From assembly GCF_002259705.1 (NCBI RefSeq), contig NZ_MWWT01000008.1, forward strand, positions 62,001-126,000: a stretch of DNA of 64,000 nt. Direction: 5' to 3'. Below, piece by piece: positions 18,714-26,332 of the stretch. Below the pieces are notes generated by a model. It saw only the letters and a list, made by a program, of their open reading frames with translations, was not told the origin of the DNA and did no database searches. This stretch comes from Alloscardovia macacae (lineage in GTDB: Bacteria > Actinomycetota > Actinomycetes > Actinomycetales > Bifidobacteriaceae). Position numbers and translations under genes: made by a program. Position 1 is the stretch's first letter; every line of letters begins with the position of its first letter.

Positions 18714-19637
18714 GTGGATACCGTGCATACTGCATCGCTGAGCGACCCTACGCGTCGAAAAATCGAGGCTCTGGGGCCACGCCTCAGCCTGCCTTTAGTC
18801 CGCCGAGCCATGGGCATCGTCGAAGGCGAGCATCATAGCCGCAGGCGTGGCTCTGGCTATGAGTTTATGGACCTTCGCCCCTATGTTATAGGAGACGAGT
18901 CCCGCTCCATAGACTGGAAAGCGACCGCGCGTGCTGGTGAGCCTATCGTCTCTTTGAAAGAACGCACATCTACGAGTAATGTATGGGTGCTCATCGACTC
19001 AGGCCGCCAGCTGACTGGTCATACCGCTTCGGGAGAGCGGCAGATAGACGTGGCGCTGAATGCAGTACGCATGTTCACCATGCTCTCTCTCAAGCGTGCG
19101 GATAATGTGAACTTCATCATCGGGAATGCACACAGCATTACACGTATGCCTTTTACGGGGGGATACCGCGAGGCGGATTCTCTGCTCGACCAGATAGCCC
19201 AGCAGCCAGCGAAGTACGACAGTAACTGGCCGGCCCTCATGGATTACGCGCGTCACATCCAGGATAAGTATGCGCTTATCATTATGGCCACGAGTGACAC
19301 ATCCTGGACGAAGGACACTCTCGAGCACCTCGGCGTGCTCACGCAGACACATCCAGTGGTCGTGCTGAACGTCGCAGCTCTGAATCCGTTCGAGCATTCT
19401 GAGTACTTCAGCATGGTGCGCGACGGAGTATCACACCGCCACATTCCTGCCTTCCTCTCAGACGAATCCCTCGCTCAGGAAGTAACCATTCAGAGGAAGC
19501 TCACGGCAGATGAGCTCACCCGCCGTCTGAATACGAAGGGCGCGTCCCTCTTCAGTGCGAAATCCAGTGAGGACATGTTTCACGAATTTGTCCACCGCAT
19601 ATCCCTCGCCCACATATCCTCGTCTTTCCTTCAGTAA
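18714..19637 (+). CDS. DUF58 domain protein
   Basis: 307 residues, no membrane segments. The DUF58 hallmark HSRRRGSGYEFMDLRPYVIGD followed by SRSIDWKATARAG is at about 40-80, and a degenerate VWA-like fold follows (VWVLIDSGRQ). The start is GTG at 18714, with AAGGA about eight bases upstream; no nearby ATG fits. DUF58 proteins work with MoxR and VWA proteins, as the gene order implies; the biochemical role is not established. Confidence 0.93.
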   Translation: MDTVHTASLSDPTRRKIEALGPRLSLPLVRRAMGIVEGEHHSRRRGSGYEFMDLRPYVIGDESRSIDWKATARAGEPIVSLKERTSTSNVWVLIDSGRQLTGHTASGERQIDVALNAVRMFTMLSLKRADNVNFIIGNAHSITRMPFTGGYREADSLLDQIAQQPAKYDSNWPALMDYARHIQDKYALIIMATSDTSWTKDTLEHLGVLTQTHPVVVLNVAALNPFEHSEYFSMVRDGVSHRHIPAFLSDESLAQEVTIQRKLTADELTRRLNTKGASLFSAKSSEDMFHEFVHRISLAHISSSFLQ

Positions 19638-19652
19638 TCGAGCTTTACATTT

Positions 19653-20156
19653 ATGACTTTTACACACTTATCCGCCACCTTTACTCAGGTGCCCGACCCG
19701 CAGTTTAGTGGAACTCCACTACTCATCGCGCTCGGCATTCTGCTCCTCATCACAGTAGCTGGCATCGCGGCTGCCCTGATCTCGTGGATGCCACGGGCCG
19801 AAAAAGCGGGAATTGGGCAGAAGAAAGCTCCCGAAACGGACGCCTCGTTTAAGCAGCGCGTACACGAGGTCGAGCAGGCGTGGGACGCGCGGCGCATCAG
19901 CAAGCAGGACGCTTTCCGCGAGCTGGCAGCCATAGCGCGCCAGTTTGCCTCACAGCGCCTCGACCAGGACGTCACCACACATACTCTAGCTGAGCTGAAC
20001 GGAAATGCGAACGGTATCCAGCTTCTGCGCACGACCATAGAAGCGCTCTACCCGCCAGAGTTCGCCTACGAAGCCACGCATGCGCGCAGTGCAGAAGTCA
20101 CGGTCATCGAAGCCTGCGGATGGGTGAACGCTCTCATAGAAAGGTGGGATGCGTAA
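19653..20156 (+). CDS. Small membrane protein of the MoxR/VWA cluster
   Basis: 167 residues. One membrane helix at about 22-46 (PLLIALGILLLITVAGIAAALIS) is followed by a cytoplasmic, helical, Arg/Glu/Ala-rich domain ending with a conserved-looking VTVIEACGWVNALIERWDA. It begins 15 bp after DUF58 and its stop codon directly abuts the next ATG (TAAATG), so it is part of the operon. The position corresponds to the membrane partner gene often found between DUF58 and the VWA genes. No known family was recognised with certainty. Confidence 0.85.
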   Translation: MTFTHLSATFTQVPDPQFSGTPLLIALGILLLITVAGIAAALISWMPRAEKAGIGQKKAPETDASFKQRVHEVEQAWDARRISKQDAFRELAAIARQFASQRLDQDVTTHTLAELNGNANGIQLLRTTIEALYPPEFAYEATHARSAEVTVIEACGWVNALIERWDA

Positions 20157-21248
20157 ATGTCTACACTCTCATCATTCCTGCCCACACGCTTCACGTGGCC
20201 CTGGGTGGCCCTGGTCGTGGCAGCAGTCCTGTTCATCACACTCGTGGTCCTCGCCTACTTGACGTACAGCGCGAAAAACAGGCCTACCAGCGAGGAAACA
20301 GCAGACGGCACAGCCACGGTGTATAACCTCGAGCGTGACTTCCAGACGGATACCGCGAGCCGCCGCATGCGCACGTACCGCCGTCTCGGCCGCATAGCTA
20401 CAGGTAGCCTAGCCGTATCCCTGTGCGCGGGAGCAGTGCTCATAGCCCGGCCATCCACCATAAACCCGCAGCCCTCCAGCACAGCCTCACGCGACATTAT
20501 CCTCTGCCTCGACGTATCCGGATCTGCACTCGCTTACGACCGCCAAATCATAGCCGCATACAGCCAGCTCGCGCAGAACCTTCAGGGAGAGCGCATAGGT
20601 ATGAGCATCTTTAATTCCACATCGAAGACGGTTTTCCCACTGACGGACGACTCGTCTGTTATAACGAACCAGCTGAACTACGCGTACACACTCCTCAGCC
20701 GCGTGCAGACGCAGGAATCCATCGATAAGATGACTGACCAGGAGTACCAGGAAGTAAACGACTGGCTGGCCGGAACGCAGAACGTGGAGAACTCCACCTC
20801 GCTCATAGGCGACGGGCTCGTCTCCTGCACCATGATGCTGCCGCAGCTCGAGTCGCGCGACGCGCAGAACGCACGCAGCGCCTCCATCATCCTCGCTACG
20901 GATAACGTGCCGTCTGGAAAGCAGACGTTTACGCTGAACGAGGCACTCGACATCGCACGTAATGCGAAGATAAATGTGGACGCCCTCTACGTAGGTACGG
21001 ACCAGACGAGTAGCTCCGAAGCTGCAGTGAACATGCGTGAGTCCATCACCAGCCACGGTGGCACATATGTGGACTTAAATGCGAATGACACCGTCGAGGA
21101 CATCGTGCGCGACATCACCTCCACGAAGTCTGGACCGCAGCTGCACGATGAGACGAGTAACCTCATCGATGCACCTGGGCTTATTCTTCTCGTTCTCGCT
21201 CTCTCTTTCCTCGCCTTTATCCTCACAGCAGGAAGGATGCGTCGCTGA
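20157..21248 (+). CDS. VWA-domain membrane protein 1 (BatA-like)
   Basis: 363 residues. Helices at about 15-38 and 80-100, a VWA domain from about 115 with the MIDAS motif DVSGS (DIILCLDVSGSALAYDRQII), and a C-terminal helix (LILLVLALSFLAFIL). The domain between the helices faces outside if topology follows relatives. The MIDAS sequence keeps the metal-binding Asp and Ser residues. The stop overlaps the next ATG by one base (TGATG). It is probably assembled by the MoxR ATPase. Confidence 0.93.
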   Translation: MSTLSSFLPTRFTWPWVALVVAAVLFITLVVLAYLTYSAKNRPTSEETADGTATVYNLERDFQTDTASRRMRTYRRLGRIATGSLAVSLCAGAVLIARPSTINPQPSSTASRDIILCLDVSGSALAYDRQIIAAYSQLAQNLQGERIGMSIFNSTSKTVFPLTDDSSVITNQLNYAYTLLSRVQTQESIDKMTDQEYQEVNDWLAGTQNVENSTSLIGDGLVSCTMMLPQLESRDAQNARSASIILATDNVPSGKQTFTLNEALDIARNAKINVDALYVGTDQTSSSEAAVNMRESITSHGGTYVDLNANDTVEDIVRDITSTKSGPQLHDETSNLIDAPGLILLVLALSFLAFILTAGRMRR

Positions 21249-22372
21249 TGAGTTTTCTGAATTCTCTGAGTTTTATGCCCACATTTTCTCCAGTTTTCGG
21301 CTGGGTAGGCTCCCTCATAGTAGTCGTGCTCGTGCTCGCTACCTGCGTGTGGATGACGGTACAGTTCGTGCGCGCGACCTCGGTGCACACATCTTCTACC
21401 GATATGACGCATGGCATGCTTGCTCGCCGCTGGACTCTCGGAGTACTTCTGTGCGTTATGCTTCTGGGCCCGAGCACATATGCATCGACGACGACCCGTG
21501 CAGTGAACGCTACAGACGTGTTCGTGGCCGCTGATGTTACGGGATCTATGGCTGTGTCTGACGCACAGTATGGCACGTCTGGCTCCTCCTCCGTTTCTTC
21601 TCGCGCGACCGGCTCAGACCAGACACTCACCCGCATCGCAGCCGCCCGTCAGGCCGTCTATGACATCGCAGATCACTACCCGGATGCGAGCTTCTCGGCT
21701 GTGACCTTCGGCGCGAGCGCTTCGGTAACGCTTCCCCTCACTCCAGACCGCATGGCCCTGACCAGCTGGGCAGATAGCCTGGCTACCGAGCCGACGAATG
21801 TCTCGTCTGGTTCCAGCCTCGACGCTCCGCTGAACACTCTCATTACAGCGCTGAAAGCTGCCCGCGATGCCCATCCGCAGGACACCATTATCCTCTACAT
21901 TCTTACAGATGGCGAGCAGACGACTGGCGAAGCAGTAAAGAGCTTCTCGGTTCTGCGTCCATACATTACGAATGCCGTGGTGGTAGGGCTCGGCTCGGCT
22001 GAAGGTGGCCGTATTCCGCAGACGTCTACAGGGATTCGCGCTACTGCGTCCGCATCTGAGGTGCAGCAGTCTACGCAGTCCTGGGTTCAGGACCCAGATA
22101 CCGGCACCGATGGCATCTCGCAGATGAATGAGTCGAATCTGAAGACCATAGCCGACCAGCTGTCCGGTTCGTATATTCATCCAGACGCGCAGACCACGCT
22201 GAAGACTGCACTGTCCTCGGATTCTTCGGATAAGTACCGCCTCGTGACTACGACTCGCACTCTGCAGCGGCCTGTCTCGCTGCTCTGGCCGTTCGGCCTT
22301 GCGTTCGCGCTCGTGGCCTTCTGGGAGCTGTCCAGCTGGACGGCCGTTTCGAGAAAGCTGTTTATTCTATGA
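21248..22372 (+). CDS. VWA-domain membrane protein 2 (BatB-like)
   Basis: 374 residues with N-terminal helices (about 15-38, 55-75), a VWA domain from about 93 with MIDAS DVTGSM in FVAADVTGSMAVSDAQYG, a conserved YILTDGEQT, and a C-terminal helix near 345-365. It differs from the first VWA protein in its Thr-containing MIDAS core, so the two are not simple duplicates. It overlaps its neighbours by 1 and 4 bp, evidence of tight co-translation. Confidence 0.93.
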   Translation: MSFLNSLSFMPTFSPVFGWVGSLIVVVLVLATCVWMTVQFVRATSVHTSSTDMTHGMLARRWTLGVLLCVMLLGPSTYASTTTRAVNATDVFVAADVTGSMAVSDAQYGTSGSSSVSSRATGSDQTLTRIAAARQAVYDIADHYPDASFSAVTFGASASVTLPLTPDRMALTSWADSLATEPTNVSSGSSLDAPLNTLITALKAARDAHPQDTIILYILTDGEQTTGEAVKSFSVLRPYITNAVVVGLGSAEGGRIPQTSTGIRATASASEVQQSTQSWVQDPDTGTDGISQMNESNLKTIADQLSGSYIHPDAQTTLKTALSSDSSDKYRLVTTTRTLQRPVSLLWPFGLAFALVAFWELSSWTAVSRKLFIL

Positions 22373-22926
22373 CTTCTAGTTCTTCCACTTCCCCGCGCGC
22401 GAGCCTTCGCGTGCGTATAGCTCTCGTCGTTCTCGCTGTCCTCGCTGGGCTCGCAGCTGCTGTGTGTGCATTTAATCTGCTTGTGGCTGGTATGTTCAAT
22501 TCTGCCACTGAGAACCTCACCGCTACCATAGCCCAGTATTCTACAGACTCTCCAGACCTCGAGCTTCTCGCGGCAAAGCAGACTCAGACAGACTCTCAGT
22601 TCGAAGATGCGTCCCAGCTCAGCTGGCTTCAGCTTCCTGCTCTTCAGCAGTCGGTGGAGAAGAATAAGGCTGTGTCTGCAGCGCTGACCGCACAGATTAA
22701 AAAGGATATGGAGCAGCAGAATTCTTCTGATGCCTCTTCACAGTCCTCATCTTCGGACTCTTCGTCCTCATCCTCTGATTCATCATCCTCATCCAGCAGC
22801 TCCTCGACGAGTACTCTCGACCAGGACACTCAGGAGCGTATGCGTACGCTCACGGATAATAATGCCCAGAATCAGCAGACATACACGCCACAAGCACCGA
22901 AGACGACTACGAAGAAGCCGTGGTAG
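22369..22926 (+). CDS. Ser-rich single-pass membrane protein closing the MoxR/VWA operon
   Basis: 185 residues. One helix at about 13-40 (VRIALVVLAVLAGLAAAVCAFNLLVAG) is followed by an extracytoplasmic helical region. A nearly pure Ser/Asp stretch (about 123-148) and a Gln/Thr/Lys-rich end finish in TKKPW. It overlaps the second VWA gene by 4 bp (ATGA). No catalytic motif is visible. It resembles operon-terminal proteins of unknown function in bifidobacteria; that link is from general knowledge and is tentative. Confidence 0.8.
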   Translation: MTSSSSTSPRASLRVRIALVVLAVLAGLAAAVCAFNLLVAGMFNSATENLTATIAQYSTDSPDLELLAAKQTQTDSQFEDASQLSWLQLPALQQSVEKNKAVSAALTAQIKKDMEQQNSSDASSQSSSSDSSSSSSDSSSSSSSSSTSTLDQDTQERMRTLTDNNAQNQQTYTPQAPKTTTKKPW

Positions 22927-22988
22927 TTATTCACAGGGGTTCGACACGGTTATCCACATCGGGTCACATGTACCTCTCACGCTAGACT
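22927..22988 (+). promoter_or_regulatory. Copy B of the shared WXG100 promoter element
   Basis: Direct repeats of the form nCACA occur at 22931, 22943, 22954 and 22964. The last two, CCACAT (22954-22959) and TCACAT (22964-22969), are exactly 10 bp apart, as in copy A. A -10 hexamer TAGACT (22983-22988) ends six bases before the ATG at 22995, so the transcript probably starts at the start codon. The repeats overlap the expected -35 position, which is where an activator would bind. TTATCCACA (22950-22958) also matches a DnaA box. Confidence 0.65.
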
Positions 22989-22994
22989 CCTCGC

Positions 22995-23279
22995 ATGGTT
23001 CTCTGGGAAAATGTCTCTATGCGTACTGACATTTTCTTCCAGACACCGCCCTTGCTTGAGCGCCTCACCACCTGCACGTGCTCTCTTCTTCTCCAGCAGA
23101 CGCAGGAGGTTCTGCGTGAAGCGTCCGCTATGGCGGATACCACTGTGGCATCTACAGAGTCTGCACTACAGCGGTGTGAAGCTCTGAACTGGACGGGACA
23201 CTCCTCTGAGCTTTTTCGTCAGCAGTGTATCTCCTTACGGTCTCAGCTCCAGCATTTTCGTGTCAGTGGTGTGCTATGA
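22995..23279 (+). CDS. WXG100-like protein, partner of the downstream hydrolase
   Basis: 94 residues, helical, with the turn motif WTG in ALNWTGHSSELF and no signal peptide. Length and fold pattern fit WXG100/Esx proteins. The start at 22995 is preferred because TAGACT lies exactly six bases upstream (leaderless arrangement); the ATG at 23019 is the alternative and would give 86 residues. It overlaps the next gene by 4 bp (ATGA), as expected for a chaperone-like partner co-secreted with its effector. Confidence 0.8.
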   Translation: MVLWENVSMRTDIFFQTPPLLERLTTCTCSLLLQQTQEVLREASAMADTTVASTESALQRCEALNWTGHSSELFRQQCISLRSQLQHFRVSGVL

Positions 23280-24703
23280 GCCTCTACACGAGCGCGGAAG
23301 TTTTCGCGTCGAGCACTCTTATAGAAAACACTGACGACCTCATCTCGTCTGCTCACCTCCTGTGGAATCATGCAGACGAGCTCTCCCGCTGTGCTCACGC
23401 CTACGGTCAGAGTGCTTTCTTCGCCTCCCAGCAGATGAGCTCGTCGTACGCCTGTCCTGAGCATATCTACGCAATGAGCCCCGCCGCTGCACCCTTGAGT
23501 GAAGCCGCACGGCACTGTGAACAGACCGCTCTTCTGCTCGAATCCTACGCTGCTTATCTACGTGACCTTGCCGATAAGCTCATGCGCGCTCTGCACCTCT
23601 ACTCGCATGCAGAAGCTCAGACTTCACGCTGGATGCAGTCTCTCCTGGCCGCATCCTCGTATGTTTTCCCCGTTCAGACGGGACTAGGGCTCGCAGCAGT
23701 AAGTGCTGCAGAAGAGCTAAGCTCGGGGAAAGCATCCTTGGCAGGATTCTTCGGCCGGCATCCTAGAGAGCAGCAGATTTATCTCGACCAGTTAGGAAAT
23801 AGATTATCGAACGGTAGAGGCGTACCTGGAGCCGCGGAAAGACTCGCGAAGGGAGCGGAAGAATTGGCCGATGTCTGGCAGGGAAACTCCCTCACCGTCA
23901 CGCCCATGCCAGCTGCACCACTGCCTGCCGCCTCTACGCTCAGCCAGAGCCTAGCGAACCTCGAAACTCTCAGCAGCCTCAAGCACGGTACCGTCAGCAT
24001 CCAGCGCTACACGCGCGCGAACGGAATGCACTCCTGGGTAGTCACTATCCCAGGCACAGACGGGCAGAAAGACTCGCCATTCGGATGGCCGCAAAACGTG
24101 GACCTCATGGCGAGGAGCGAACGTGCGCGCGCCACTGCAGACAGCCAGCGCGCCGTCCTGAGCGCTATGCAGCAAGCCGGAATACAGCCAGGCGAACCCG
24201 TGGCACTTGTAGGACACTCGCAGGGCGGCATCATCGCCGCATCCATAGCGAGCGCGTCGCAGCATCCGTATACCATCTCGCACGTGGTGACGGCAGGATC
24301 TCCCATAGCACGCCACCCCATCGATACGAGTAAAACGTGGGTCACGAGCGTAGAAACAGACCGCGAACTCGTCTCCAGCCTCGACGGAAAAGATAACCCC
24401 ATACGCGAGCACTGGCTGACGGTGCGTGGGAGGATACGAGACTCCCAGCCCAGCGCGAGCCTGCAGCCTACGCGCGTTCCGAATGCAAAGGACACGCATG
24501 AGCTCTCACACGCGATGAACTACCATACGGCCACGTTCCGCGACGCTAAGCGCCTGCCCAGCCCTGAACTTGAAGCACACGAAACCCACTTTTCTGAGCT
24601 TACCGAGGGCAGGCTCGACCGGAATCTCGCCTATGAGTGCCGGATGAATAAGGAGCCGGATTCCGAGCATACGCACAGAACACCAGAGAATACAGGACCC
24701 TGA
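23276..24703 (+). CDS. Putative type VII effector: WXG-like N-terminus plus alpha/beta hydrolase
   Basis: 475 residues. The first 130 are helical and Ala/Ser/Leu-rich without a signal peptide, similar to LXG/WXG-type secretion domains. After a linker (about 140-240), the second half is an alpha/beta hydrolase. A nucleophile elbow GHSQGG lies in VALVGHSQGGIIAASIAS at about 315, an upstream IPGTDG supplies an oxyanion-type strand, and a plausible catalytic His is in HAMNYHTATF near 425. The fold is lipase/esterase-like; the substrate is unknown. The ATG at 23276 overlaps the WXG100 stop codon, so the longer reading from 23225 is rejected. Confidence 0.8.
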   Translation: MSLYTSAEVFASSTLIENTDDLISSAHLLWNHADELSRCAHAYGQSAFFASQQMSSSYACPEHIYAMSPAAAPLSEAARHCEQTALLLESYAAYLRDLADKLMRALHLYSHAEAQTSRWMQSLLAASSYVFPVQTGLGLAAVSAAEELSSGKASLAGFFGRHPREQQIYLDQLGNRLSNGRGVPGAAERLAKGAEELADVWQGNSLTVTPMPAAPLPAASTLSQSLANLETLSSLKHGTVSIQRYTRANGMHSWVVTIPGTDGQKDSPFGWPQNVDLMARSERARATADSQRAVLSAMQQAGIQPGEPVALVGHSQGGIIAASIASASQHPYTISHVVTAGSPIARHPIDTSKTWVTSVETDRELVSSLDGKDNPIREHWLTVRGRIRDSQPSASLQPTRVPNAKDTHELSHAMNYHTATFRDAKRLPSPELEAHETHFSELTEGRLDRNLAYECRMNKEPDSEHTHRTPENTGP

Positions 24704-24737
24704 TCCACGCGTTTAGCCCTTCACGTATTCTAGGAGT

Positions 24738-26174
24738 ATGAACTTGACTGATATTACCCCACATATCGCTCTGAGCCCACTGGATGGACGCTACCAGTCC
24801 GCTACCTCTCCTCTCGTCGAATACCTCAGCGAGCCTGCACTGAACCGTGCGCGCATTCACGTCGAGGTCGAGTGGATGATAGAACTGGCGAATGGGAACA
24901 GCTCACACTCCTTCATCCCTGGCGTCGAGCCGCTCACGGAGGACGAGATAGAGTACCTGCGCGCCATAGAAGAAGACTTCGGCGCCACAGGCATAGCTGA
25001 ACTGGCAGAGATAGAGTCCGTCACTCGCCACGATGTGAAGGCTGTGGAGTACTACATAGACCGACGCCTCGAAGATGCTCATAAGACACTTGGTGAAGGC
25101 ACACAGCTGGGTCGCCTTAAGCCTCTCGTCCACTTCGCCTGCACGAGCGAGGACATTAATAACCTCTCCTATGCACTGTGCATTAAGGGTGCTGTGGAGA
25201 ACGTGTGGCTTCCAGCCGCGCGAGGACTGGTCACTCGCATGGTTGAGTTCGCCGAGAGCACGCGCTCCATGCCACTGCTGAGCCTCACACACGGTCAGCC
25301 TGCCACTCCTACCACTCTTGGTAAGGAGTGCGCAGTGTGGGTCTACCGCCTCAGCCGTCAGCTCCACGCTATAGAGCAGCAGGAATACCTCGGAAAGATA
25401 AATGGTGCCACAGGTACTTTCGGCGCACACCTGGCAGCTCTTCCAGATGTAGACTGGGTGAACCTGTCCCGCCAGTTCGTCTCCCAGCGCCTGGGACTAA
25501 CGTGGAATCCTCTGACCACGCAGATAGAAAACCACGACTGGCAGGCTGAGCTCTACTCGACCATGAGCCACTTTAACCGCATAGCACATAACCTCGCACA
25601 GGACATCTGGATGTACATATCCCGCGGTGTCTTCGCGCAGATCCCTGTCAAGGGAGCTACGGGCTCTTCTACCATGCCACATAAGGTGAATCCTATCCGC
25701 TTCGAGAACGCAGAAGCAAACCTCGAGCTTTCCTGCGCTCTGCTGGACTCACTGAGTGCTACTCTCGTAGAGTCCCGCTGGCAGCGAGACCTGACGGATT
25801 CGACCACACAGCGTAACGTGGGGTCCGCCTTCGGCTATGGCATGCTCGCCCTGTATAACCTCTCGGGCGGTCTCGAGTCCATTCATCCGAATGAGGCCAT
25901 CATCTCTGGCGAGCTGGAGGATAACTGGGAAGTACTCGGCGAGCCTATCCAGACCGCTATGCGCGCTCAGGCTTTGAAAGGCGTAGAGGGCATGGATAAT
26001 CCTTACGAGCGTGTGAAGGAACTCATGCGCGGACACTCCATCTCGCATGAGGATGTAGAAAAGTTCATCTCCACTCTGAACTTCGAAGAGGATACCGCTG
26101 AACGCCTGGCCGCACTCACTCCTGCCACCTACACGGGTGCTGCCGAAAGCCTCGTGGACTTTATCCAGCAGTAA
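24738..26174 (+). CDS. purB: Adenylosuccinate lyase
   Basis: 478 residues, fumarase/aspartase superfamily, signature SSTMPHKVNPIRFENAEANL at about 310. It splits SAICAR and adenylosuccinate in purine synthesis. N-terminal SPLDGRY and the HGQPATPTTLGKE segment match PurB. The ATG at 24738 has TATTCT exactly six bases upstream (24726-24731), so a leaderless mRNA is likely even though AGGAG is present only one base from the ATG. A terminator follows at 26210-26242. Confidence 0.98.
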   Translation: MNLTDITPHIALSPLDGRYQSATSPLVEYLSEPALNRARIHVEVEWMIELANGNSSHSFIPGVEPLTEDEIEYLRAIEEDFGATGIAELAEIESVTRHDVKAVEYYIDRRLEDAHKTLGEGTQLGRLKPLVHFACTSEDINNLSYALCIKGAVENVWLPAARGLVTRMVEFAESTRSMPLLSLTHGQPATPTTLGKECAVWVYRLSRQLHAIEQQEYLGKINGATGTFGAHLAALPDVDWVNLSRQFVSQRLGLTWNPLTTQIENHDWQAELYSTMSHFNRIAHNLAQDIWMYISRGVFAQIPVKGATGSSTMPHKVNPIRFENAEANLELSCALLDSLSATLVESRWQRDLTDSTTQRNVGSAFGYGMLALYNLSGGLESIHPNEAIISGELEDNWEVLGEPIQTAMRAQALKGVEGMDNPYERVKELMRGHSISHEDVEKFISTLNFEEDTAERLAALTPATYTGAAESLVDFIQQ

Positions 26175-26209
26175 TTTTCTGCTATACTGGAAGCACATTT
26201 TAGCTCCGA

Positions 26210-26242
26210 GAAAGAGGCAGTGGCACAGCTACTGCCTCTTTC
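26210..26242 (+). terminator. Terminator of purB
   Basis: GAAAGAGGCAGT (26210-26221) and ACTGCCTCTTTC (26231-26242) form a perfect 12-bp stem with a 9-base loop, 35 bp after the purB stop codon. The T-run is short and lies inside the stem end. Confidence 0.75.
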
Positions 26243-26332
26243 GCACTATAGATGACTCGAACTGGTCAGATAGAGTAGGAAAACTCCATAAAGACCAGGT
26301 CATACACCACTGAGAGATGAGCGCTATACCCC

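Noticed and set aside
24738-26174. Codon-context bias: Ile ATA used before codons starting with G (9 of 11 ATA codons in purB)
   Set aside because: The pattern is strong in purB and partly in the stress protein gene but fails in moxR, where ATC before G is common, so no genome-wide rule could be claimed by eye.
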